Shown here: piece after piece, positions 48,801 to 60,800 of the stretch
How the letters are laid out: every line of letters begins with the position of its first letter
How positions within the stretch are numbered: position 1 is the stretch's first letter
NCBI GenBank assembly: GCA_002633005.1
Contig: NMRA01000036.1
Span: 664,440-728,439, forward strand
Source: Phoronis australis
Lineage: Eukaryota; Phoronida; Phoronidae
Reading direction: 5' to 3'
DNA length: 64,000 nt
Notes under the pieces: model-generated
What the model saw: the letters and a program-made list of their open reading frames with translations, nothing else
The model's database searches: none
Told to the model about the DNA's origin: nothing
Made by a program: the position numbers and the translations under genes

Positions 48801-51800
48801 GGAGTTTCCTGCCTTTCGCTGGTTAAGAATGTTCGAATACACGGGAGGTTCAAGAGAGGGCGCTGAGTGCTGATATTTATGGATTCTTTTAACTTGCGAG
48901 TATACCAATTCTGTTCTTTGGCTAAGATCTTAGATGATTCAATGAATCATTCAAGGAATGGGACCGAGGTCTTCACTTACCTCGAACATTCCTAACCAGC
49001 GAAAGGCGGAAACTCCTCTCTCATTGATAAAGACCTGGCAGACCATGTTGAAACGTCTGCGACCAGTTTACACAGGCCTTTATCCAGGATTTCGAAAATA
49101 GGGTGTCCAAAATGGGGTTCCCAATATTCCAGGGCGTCCATGATTCTGATGCGTAAACCCCCCACCCCCAGCAATCCCCCCCAAACACACAGATATTTTT
49201 ACAAAACATGCATAGACCAAGGTTTTTACATCTAAGTTAACTAAACAGTGAGCATTTTTACTAAAAAAAACTGTAGACCAAGAGTTTTACAATGCCATCA
49301 ACCAAGTGTGAGCGTAGGAACAATGTATATACTTTGTATATACATTGTATATTTCTTCCTGCTTTAAAAAAAGAGTCCCCACTGTGAGCCTTCAGAGGCT
49401 TCCTATATTCATTACAATGTGTTAGTCCAAACATGAAAGGTTCCTATTGACAGTGGGCGTCCAAATGATACATTGGGCGTCCTTGCCAAGGTGTCCAGAT
49501 TAGTGCTGGGGCGTCCATTTGGACGCCCAGGACGTACGCTGCATAATGGCCCGAGTCTACACCATCTCTAAGTAAGTGATAATTATCTTAAACTGCTACA
49601 AGTGACTTATAATCGTATTGGACGTATTCTGCACCAACTAGTGCCCATTTTAATTATTTGTGTCTCTTCATCTTCTGCTTCTGTATCTGCAAAACCACGC
49701 TAAGGATCATTATGAGAATTGGCAGAGGTGTTCCTACTGACAAGAGCATGACTGACGTGAATTTTCAAACTGGTCCAACCACTGTGGTGCCCCATAGTGA
49801 CATTTTTGCATCAATGACTGTATCTTCTAAACATCTTGCAAGATGTTTTTGAAATTTTGCAGTTATTGTTGTATTCCTATTAACTTGAAAGCAAATGGAT
49901 GGATTCGACTACTGTGGTTCTCTTGTGTTTCATTTGTTAAAAGTATTTCTGACTGCGCCCTCTTGCGACTACTGTGGTTCTCTTGTGTTTCATTTGTTAA
50001 AAGTATTTCTGACTGCGTCCTCTTGAAAATCAGTGTATTCACTGATGTGGTCACCCAGTCTTTTTTTAAGAAGTTTAAAAATAAATTGATTAATTTTACC
50101 TGGGGAAGGGACAAAATGAGAATGAATGTTGGGACATTACATGGATTAAAATAAGGTGTGTTCGTTGTTCAACAGATCAGTCGCTATTCACGGCCAGAAA
50201 AAGAAGTCACCATCCGCCAGTTGTTTCACCAAAGCATGAACTTCAGATGAAGAAACGAAAAGTGACTCAAGCTGAGCCGTCTACGGCCCGTGGTGGATTG
50301 TTATCTCAAGTAAGAACTCACCTTGTATAGTCAATGTAGCAGTTCTATAGGGAAATTCTGTGACTTTTCAACATTTTGCCAAAGGTTTAATCTAAAACCA
50401 TTCATTAGGTAAATAGTACCATTTTCGAAGAAGTTCTGTCAAAAATTGAGCATTCCCAGAACAGGAAAATGATGTCATAATAATTTGTAGCTATTCTTTA
50501 CAGTGTCTGCTCATGGTTAACTTGTAACACCTGTTAACCTCATTCGACCCTGGTTATCATTTGTTAAACAGCTTGGTCTTCCTGGCAGTGTGAACATATG
50601 TCTAATGCCTACCGTAGAGTGGGGCAGCTATTGAGGCGAAACCTAGTCAGTACTTCTGCTAAAATTCATACTCTGACATTTTAATTAATTTAGTACTTAG
50701 AAAAAATTCATGGATTTGTCGTGGATCGAAATGACATGTTATTTAACTGGCTAGTTGATTTTTATTATGATTGCAACTGATACGTTTTCCATGCTCGTAC
50801 AAAATATGGTGAATTAGGGACACAACATGACAGACTAGTGAAACTTCAAATTCTCCTTTTTTAATAAAAGACACGTAGCGTTAATTTATTGCTTTACCGT
50901 GTTGAAGTATAGCTGCTATCGTGGCTAAAAAAATTAAGTCAGTGAAGGATGGCCTCCAGTATTTTTACTTATTACAAGCTCTCAACATAACATCTGACTA
51001 TATCACCAACCTCTGTGGCAAGGATTACTGTTCTGTGGAGAATCTCCGATCTGCAAATGTTTGAATGTAGGCATAACGGCCATTATGAATAGCTGGATTC
51101 TCATGTTCAAATAAATGGCAGTAGAACGTTTTACACAAGGGGCACTTTTTTACTTTCATGCAAGTTATATAAGAATTATCTAACAAAGGTAGCTTTTGTG
51201 GGAGCATACTAATCTTGGAAATCGATGTTAATGGCATTAAATTGGTTTATGCAGTCAGGATTCTTTCCATTTGGCCACTCAGGCATGCATAAAACGTATT
51301 GTGGTTGACCTAATTACACAAGTCTCAGAAAAAAACCTAACCCATACCCAAGCCTGTTGAAAGGTAATGGTTATGTGTGTTCTAGTTTCATACTACACTC
51401 TCATGTAGTGTGTTTTAGGTACTGAGTAACGCTGTATTTTTGTTCAGACTGTGAGAAAAACTGGGTTTTGTAATTTGTTGAAGGATCAAAGTCACCCCTC
51501 GGAACCTCCACAATCGTCACCACTTTCAATCTTGACAAACCCTTGACAAACCTTGACAAACCCACTTAAGGTTTACAAGTTGTGATGTTTGTGGTGCATT
51601 GTTTATATAACTGTGATGTGTGATCACTCTATCTGTGTAGCCAGTTAGTGCACTTTGTACAATACTATGTGTTAACAACTAAGGGGACCAAATTCCAAAC
51701 GTTTGACTTGATGTAATGTACTAAACCAACCCAATAGTACCAAATCACACTTGTTCCGTTTTCACACATGCTATATCCCTTGCTCACTTTTTCACTGGAT

Positions 51801-54800
51801 ATGGCCAAAATCAGCCTGTTGAATATTTGCAAAAATTCTCAATTTTCAAAACGCCAGTTTTCTGGATCTTAGGACAGATACGTTCACAGTTATTGCTAAT
51901 ATTTAAAATGTCTCGATTGTCTTGCAAAGTAGTCTACTCTTTTAATGAAATAAGTGTCGAAAAAAACATTTTTGCAAGATCAGCACGAAAATGAAAATGA
52001 GGCTTGTGTCTGGAAAATCAAAGGTGACTTATTGCACATCTAGGGGTAAACCAAGCCCTCATAAAGTTTCAGGAAAATCTGTGCCGATCGATGTACAACC
52101 GCACCTAGATGCTCTCAGAAATTGCTACTTAAATTTTCCCTTTTGTCTATAGGATGCTGTGAATGATGCTTACTGTTGGCTGTGCCACAGGGAAGGCAAG
52201 GTGTTGTGCTGTGAGCTGTGTCCACGGGTCTACCACATGCGCTGTCTGAATATTGACATGGATCCAGAAGGCGAGTGGGTGTGCCCAGAGTGTCAGGTGA
52301 GAGCCAATGGTCAATTTCTGGCTTCAGAGTCCGTGTACACAAAGGGTGAGAGCCTATAGGCAGTTTCTGGATCCCATGTGAGTGTGTTGGCAGTGTCAGG
52401 TGAGAGCTGATAGCCAGTTTCTGGCTCCAACTTTTTTCGCTGGCTCCAAAGTTTCTCACATGCGAATTTTGTTAAGATGACCCGTATGTTCTGATAGTTT
52501 CGTTATAACATGATTTTTTCACCCAAATTCTCAACAGTTGTCATTACAAGGATCACATGAGATTGGTTTGTGGGCTTGACATAGGCATTAGCTTGTTTGG
52601 TTTTGTGACTAGTAGGCACTGGATATCAGCCTGTACTTTGCTGAGATTTTCCAGGTCTTCACTGAGAAATGCTCACAGGCATAATCATACTCTGATCCCA
52701 TTTCGCTTTCTTTTGTGAGTCTGCGGACTTTGGCATCAACCACCGAGTGTACATTCACTGCTACATTGCGTAACTGTTGGTTAATAATTAATTTTCACTG
52801 ACGGCACAGTCGGGCATGATGCCAATCAATTTATTAAGGGGCACGGCCCTCACGTAGTGAGTCTGTGCATTTGATTTTGAACCTTGTCTTCGATCATCAT
52901 TGTGCACAAAATCCTTGAAGATTTCATCTGCTGTAAATCATCACGTGTTATCACCAAATCTTAATGCTGCTTTCTAAAGCTGGCTACGTGCATTCCCTGG
53001 CGTTGTTAACTTGTTAATGCTTTCGAGCTTGTGCAGATTCTTAGCCAATTATGTCATAGCGTAGCCATTGTGAGGATTTGGATAGAGTTCTGTAATGCTA
53101 GGACCTCGCAAAAACTGAGAATTCGCGAGATTACGTGAGATGTTGCTGTGTATTTTAAATGAGAACACATGCTTTTGGCTAGATTTTAGTGAGGTCTTAG
53201 CGTAGGTCCTTGCGTTAATAAATAATCTACCCTGTTCTCGGACGATTTGTCATTCATTGAAACAATGTCGAGTGTGCCTGTCTGGACCTAACTTTAAAAC
53301 TTGTTACACTACTGGCATTACTATCTGGCCAATATGGTCAAAGTCTGCATGAAATGGATATATGGTCAGTTCCTCTTCGCTTAATATTTTTTGGTGACAT
53401 TCTAAAACAATCACGGCCTTGCTTTTCTTCAACACTGATTGACTGAAGGTTTAATATGCACCTCACCGCAAATTATACGTTGTCTTTTACACGACAGAAT
53501 ACCTTAACTGTACTGAACTGTTGCGTGGGGACAGTACCCAACTGTTTATATGTTATGTAAAACAACACAAGGCTGCATCTAGAGATACTATCTCACGCTG
53601 GATTAAAACCACCCTGGCAGATGCTGGAATTGGCATGACACTTCTCACTCCACATAGCACTCACATGTCATCAGTCAGTGCCTTACATAAACGCCGTACT
53701 CCATTACAAACTGCAGGCTGGTCATTTAGTATTTTCTAAATACTATACAAGGACACTGTGCTTATCTAAAATTTATTGACAAATTGTGGTATTGTTGGAA
53801 AGGGGAATGACTGGGGTTTCCATTGGTATGCAACATGATTTAAATAAACCAAAAGTAATGAAAACACGGACAACTGAACACAAATTTCTAAACTTTTGTT
53901 GAGGTGTTAACATATAGTTCAGGTTGTTTTTGTTATTATAAATATAGTACACTCGAAATTGCTGACCTCTTGTAGTTTGAACCTGTGTGTGTGTTATTTT
54001 CACCTGTTCAATGCAATTTTGTTTTTATAGAAAGTGATGTCAGCTGAGTGCACAGACACCCGCTCAAAGGCCATGTCAATGTTGACCTTGGATGTCCTCT
54101 GTAGTTTACTCAAATATGCTCTGCATCGGATGAGACATCAGGGGGTGAGTATTACTTGCAGAGTGTGAGTGATTGTGTGTAGGGGAGTGAGTACTTCATG
54201 CAAGGGGTGAGTACAGTGTCTTGGGGCTCAGTACTGTGTGTAGATAGTGAGTGCTTTGTGTAAGGGGTGAGTATTTTGTATAGGGTAGGGTTGAGTACCT
54301 AATGTAGGGGGTGAGTACTGCGTAAAAAGGACAAGCCTGGGATTTCTTTGAGTACAGTTATTAAAACGGCTTTATATATTTTTCATGCGTTAGGAAAATA
54401 TTTTGCAATTGAGCTCGTTCTTTTTCTGAATATTTCAAATTATAACATGCTTGGTGGATCATAGGACTGGTGCTTAAAAGGAATGACCGTGCTTCACTGA
54501 GTCTTATTTCTTCAGAACTTATTACAGTTAACGCCTGTGTATGTTGGAGTTTCCATCACAGCTGGACAATCTTATCAGTCACCATCCCATGTTGGTTGAT
54601 GTGAATTCAAGACTGATGATAAATGACCATAAAGTCTGATCATCACTCTTAGCTCCATAGCATCATTCATGGAACACGTCTTCAGTTGGCATTGTTCAGT
54701 ACTAACAAATATGAATTATCACTACATATTTGTGATAAAAACACCTGAAAATCATATTTAATAATTTATATCTTATTAACCAACTGATTTTGAGTATGAG

Positions 54801-57800
54801 AATTGGCGATGACATTTTTCTTAATTCACAATTAAAGTTTTTATGAAAAGCATGCCTCATACTGAGTAAATGGCCAGGGATGCCAGCTCACGTCTGTTTA
54901 CAGGTTCATTAGGAATCTTAGGTCTCGCCATGCATGAAATGCGTGAGAGTCACCTAAAGTGAATTACACTTAACTGGCATTGATCCATTGTCTTCCGTGA
55001 TTAGAATTGCATAAACAAGACTTTCCCCTAGACTGCTGCTGGTGCCAGAGTGAGCTCTACTCAATAAGACCCTGGTTAGTTAGCAAAAGTAACTTCAATG
55101 CTGAAATGAGATGTAGAATCTTCATTAAAATAGCCTGTGTCATTAAAACAACAGCATGAGTATGTGTTATGTTACAGAGTGAGCCATTTGAGCAGCCTGT
55201 GGACTTGAATGCTATTCCATCCTACAGAGATTATGTGTTCCACCCTATGGACCTACAGACACTGGAAATGGTAAGTGTGGTATTACAGCCTTGCCTACTC
55301 AGCATTTCTTGGAACTCCCTCTTACGGTGTTACGTTCGGTTTACCACTCTAACATGTTGTTATTGGTTGCTACCATGAGCCCGTCCGTTGTTTCGATATG
55401 CAATTCCCTAAACTTGCTTGGATTCACAATTGATTCCTCCCCCGAATTGATTCTATTTTTGGAGTTCAGAAAGTATTCCTTACTTCAATCTGTGTATGGT
55501 ATTTGCTGGTCACCGTTTTTAATCAGATCATCTTTTGTCCCCTTGTAAATCTGGACTAACAGTTTGTTGTCTATCAGTAATGTTCGGTAGTTAATTACAA
55601 TGTGTGCTGTAATGAGGCAAGTGTCGTGTCATGGGTGTAACAAAAGGTCACTCTAGTGTAACATTAGGTCAAACTAGTGCAACACTAGATCTTGGTAGTG
55701 CAACACTAGATCTTAGTAGTGCAACACAAGATCAAACTGGTGTATGTAATCAATCACTCTCCCTTGCCACCTGTTGTTTGTATTTACTGTTTTGTCAGTG
55801 ATATTTAAGATGAGTCCAATTCTGTTACTATAGGTGAGTGATATTCTATTTACCTTTCTTCATTGTAGAATATCAAGAAGAAGATGTATGGATGTACAGA
55901 AGCCTTCCTTGCTGATGCCAAGTGGATACTGCATAACTGTATCATTTTCAATGGCAGTAAGTACTGTCATCACTCGCATCACTTTCCACTTATTGAGCAC
56001 TCTTAAATTGTGTTTATTCGATCTTGTTTTTTACTTTTTGTGTGTGCGTGGTAAGTTAACAGCAGTTTTACTTACATGTAGATATAGCTACAGCTTCTGA
56101 TACAGGCTTAAGTCAATACTGATGTTGACATAGCTTCACAGACAGGCTGAAGTAGACAGTGTTATACAGCACACATCACGTTTTGGTCGGACCGGTCGAC
56201 TAATTTTTAGCCGACCGCCAGCTAACTGCTCTGCTGTGTCGCAACCTTTAATACCGTCCGGCCATCATCTGACCTAATTTTATTGTGGTCAACTGGTATT
56301 TTTAGACTGCAGTTCCGGTTGCGTAATAGGTGCTCAGGTTGTTCTTTCATTTGCCTGCCAATGGAGTATCCTCTCTGCACAGGTGGAATAATTCTACTGT
56401 GCCCAGCTGAAACAAAACCTATAAGTTTACGAATAAGTGCCCAATCCTAAGAAACACCCAACATGAGAACACTTTCTAAGAAATTCCAACACATGCAACG
56501 CTGTATGACCGTGACGTTAGCTTTTCCTTATGTTCACAAACATGCAGTGAACAGACCGTATAAAAAGTTGTATTTCCAGCTTTCCAGACGAATACTGTGA
56601 GTCTCATTGAACACCAAAGTATTTTCCGCACTTAAGAGTTTAAACAATAACTTCTCGTAGTACCGCGCAACACGTCTAATTCCACTGTCTAATTAGAACT
56701 GTACACAAGTGTGAAATCCAATAGAGAAGACTACAGATACTTGTATCACACTAAAATAATTTAAGGATTCTGGTCTGAGCAATGTCTTAAGAATTTATTA
56801 TGGGATGCTCAGTTTCAATTATTAGTGCATCCAAGGTCTTAAGGCAACAACGGTCAGTATGTGTGTCATTAAGAAACCTCGTGTTATGGTCTGCTGGTCT
56901 TGGACTTCTGTATGTGTTCAAGTCAGTCTTATTCGCTGAGTGTGCGACTTTGGTCCGCCACACAGGCTATTGAATATCTTAATGTTAGTGAAAGCCAGAC
57001 GAATTTTAAGATCAACATGGTAACGCTTAACAAATTTGTGGATACGCTTCTGCGCAATTGCAAAGAACTGCCGTATGTATGAGACACTGTAAACCACCAT
57101 CTCCAACTCTACCATTATTGTGTGTAGTTTATCAATCAGAGTAGCTGGAAATTGATTTTCCTGTAATACTACAAACAGATCCTTGAAACAGTTCTGAAAC
57201 TCATTCTGTGTGCGACAAATCTAGTATGCCCTTCCTATCATACTTCTGATCAGTCCCTGCAAGTCATAAAGCTGAAAAATGGACCTTTTACTTGTTTCGT
57301 TGACCTTTACATCCTGCTGGTTCTTGTACCTTCGAAAATGAGCAGTGCACCTCTGAAACATGTCAGGAAAATGAAGCTGACTGTGTACTATTTGACTATT
57401 TATTTTAATGTTTGACTGTGCTTCTACTGAAAAGGTCCGTTGAAAATTTGTTACTCATGGTAAATGTAATTCATATTGCCACTGGCCCAGAATCCATCAC
57501 TGCTGTCAGTAATTTATTGTTATTATCAAATGTTTTATGTCTAATAATTTAGACAATGGACTTTCATCTCTATAGTTCATGAGGCCCCTTTAGTCTGATC
57601 AGGACATGAAGTTATCAAGAGAAAAATAGTTTGTGCATTAATGTACAAGCTGTTAGGGAAATGACCACAGGCATAGCTTTTACTAAAAAGACATTGTCAC
57701 ATGGCCCAATACATGGCAGAGTGGTTAGAGTTACAAAATCAAATTCTACTGGCTTTCTAATTTCAAGAAGTGAAACTTTTACTGAGTTATAAGTCAGTAG

Positions 57801-60800
57801 TTTTATAGATGTTTGGCATTTATAGATATTTGATATGTCTAGACTTTTGAATAAGGTGCTACTAAAATTTTGCACCGAACTGCTTCTTACTCGGCATTTT
57901 TTCACTCAGGGTGCACACTTTTGTTTCAGAAATGGCATTTTATAAAGTTTTAATTTCAGCTTTGAGACTTCTTTTATTGGATTCAACATGACATATGGAA
58001 TATCAGGTTAAATTTTTGTGAAGTATCATTTAGTTTTTAAGATTTGGCCTGTTGAAATAACAAAAATAAGAAATGTGGTTTACGGAGAATACATCATTGG
58101 TATCGTTACATTCATGTTGGAAAAGACTTAAATTTGGCTTAGGAACAAGCAAGTTTATTACTCTGGTAACTCATGCACTTGATCACTGAACATCAATGTA
58201 AAAAACTAGGTTCACGCCTGTGTATGCTTCGCAAGGTGTGAGTATACAAATGAAACATCGCAATTGTATTTAATCCTTAGACATACTTGGCACTTAACTA
58301 TCATCAGAGTCACATAACTGTCAAAAGGAATGTCTAATTCCATAAACTACCATCAAAGAAGTACAGGAAAACACATTTCGTTATCAGTAAACATTGTTTG
58401 CACAAATAAATCTCACATAACACAGAGGTCAGTGAGGGGCTACGGAGAATACAAAATGCTAAGGTAACTATTTGTGGGAAGAAAAATACTGGAGCAATTC
58501 AATGGAATTCATTTACTTGTCAATACTACTACTTCGGAATTACAAAAAACAGTTGTGTTTAGAAAAAGGGAGATAATACCGTCTTAATTTTCTTCACACT
58601 TGTGTAAATACAAAAATATAACATAATGGAAATTAGGACATACTCAGCTCTTAACTATCATCAGAGTCACGTCACCATCAATGGGATGCCTATTTCCATC
58701 AACTACCCTCAAAGAAATACAGGAAAGCACTTTTCATCATCAGGAAAACATTGAATGCATAAATCTCACATAACACAGAGGTCATGGAGGGGGCTACGGA
58801 GAATACGAAATATGCAGATACCTGTTTATAAGTGGATGAACACTTGAGCAATGCAATAGAATTCATTTGCTCGTTAATACCAACACTTCTGAATGACCAA
58901 AGAACATCCATGTTTTATTAATAACGAGTTTAAACTGAAAAAGTAATTTTAGCTAAACTTGCCTCAAATCCCACCCAAAAATTTTTTTTTTCAATTGTTC
59001 TTGTCTTGGAGAGATTATTTATTCCCATTTCCTCAGTACATGCGCCTAGATACAAGTTTTTTTCAAACCATGTACCTACAATTCAAAGTTGGGGGCTATG
59101 GAGAATACAGGCTGCTACGGAGAATATGAAAGACATTTTTGCTTATGATCAATTCAAATCCAGGGCTTGGTCTAATATTTTTTGTGTGCCAAAAATAGCT
59201 TCAAGATTCCCAATGTGCAGTTTCAATAAATCTTTTATTAATGGAAGAATTTAATGGAATTCAGGCATGGGTATGGAGAATACACAGTTTTTCTTAGGTG
59301 ACTGTGATATTATTTGGTTGAGGAATCCAATCACTAAGACATCTGGTTCAAATATGTGGTTTCTAACTCATATTCTACATACCATCAACCATTAAAAAAC
59401 ATAGTTCAAAACACTAGTAATGCTTTTCTTTTTCAGCCATAGCTGTAAGAGAAGGAGCACATGCGAATTTACGTGTTTTGCATAACGTTGACATCATTTT
59501 GCAAGTGTGCCTGAAAATTGTGTTTGACTTTTCAGATCCCTGCAATTTTCTGAAGACAAATAAGAAATACATGTTAGAATCATGAAAAACATTAAATTTC
59601 AATTAAATGTGTGATTTAATTAAATGCCATGTGTATTAAAAACATTTAATGTTTCATTGAAACAAAATAACAATGTATTTCTGGCTATTTTCAGCTATAT
59701 CAAGGATTACTCTGGCCATAATTAACATTTTTTCATACTTTAAAATGCGTAAATGTCATAAGTACCGGTGCTAAAACAAGATTATCATACAAATATATGC
59801 CAAAGGTGAAGGAATTCTGTCAATATGATTGCGTAACATAAAAAATCTAAATTTGCACCCTGAGTGAAAAAATGCCGACGTAGTCACATCAGTCAAACAA
59901 GTTGTACTGAAAAGAAGGGACATTTTACCATCAAATAAAATACGTGAGGCTGTTATTGAACATGTGCTGTGATAATTTAGCAGTGTGCTTTGCAGCCTAT
60001 AATTGGTGCTGTTGTCATGGTGGTCTGTAATCAACTCTTAATGTAGCAGTCTTAATGATCAATGTGTATTCGTGTGATCACTATTACATCAGTATAGAAA
60101 CAGAAAATGGTCGCATACCTTAAAGCTGTCATGAAATATATTCTGTCAAAAAAATTAACTTTTGACTAAGGCCACTTACTGTGGTAAAAGTGGTTCCTAA
60201 CTTAGATTTTTACATTCGAGTGATTTCTGGGCTTTGGAATACCTGACTGTGTGATGCTGCTCGTGGTCTGTATCAGCTAAGCTTAGCTTTACCTACGCTC
60301 AATCAATACGGTAAAGCGCCACCTTTTTCTGGCACTCAAAACTGATTTCAATAGAATAAATTCATTCTTGGATGAATGTCGCAAGTCAAGATTTTTGTAG
60401 TGTCAGAACTTGATAAACCTCTAAAATTTGCCTTTTTCATTGTTGTCTGAATTTGGCGAGCTAAATCTTTTCAAATTTATGATGAAGAGTGAATTTTTTG
60501 TGCATTCAAAGTAAATAACAAAGACAACGATGATAGCAAACTGAGCAGTTTTTCATACGTTCATGATTGCTGAAACTATACATTCTAGGTCAATCGGAAT
60601 AGTTTGAGTTGTACAGTGCACGGCTAAACACACTGAATCTGAAGAAATGTATTAAACGGCGCAGTCTAGAAACCACGGGGTACCAACTCCCATCGGGTTC
60701 AAGCTTCATAGAGTAGTAATCATCCATTGAGAGTTGTGTTGTTTCAAATTTAGTGTTTCCATGTCAGAAATTCGCATTACAGAAACCCAATATTGATGAC

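Larger units (their letters stand above)
42277..50175. other. ZMYND8 intron 2 (7.9 kb)
   Basis: Holds the repeat copy at 42388, the Penelope-like fragment, a repeat at 44350, the duplicated TIR element at 46446, a foldback at 48744 and the partial repeat and 60-bp duplication at 49630-50025. A lone AATTCCAAGCCCTG (ending 48055, also ending at 44) resembles a CAGGGCTTGG transposon end without a visible partner. Confidence 0.65.
52441..54030. other. ZMYND8 intron 4, remainder
   Basis: MITE relative at 53080-53235 and the tyrosine-recombinase fragment at 53458-53739; otherwise nothing. Confidence 0.65.

Noticed and set aside
56900-57115. Short ORFs on both strands as an additional ZMYND8 exon
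   Set aside because: The exon 7 to exon 8 join is already in phase and matches the family without an insert.
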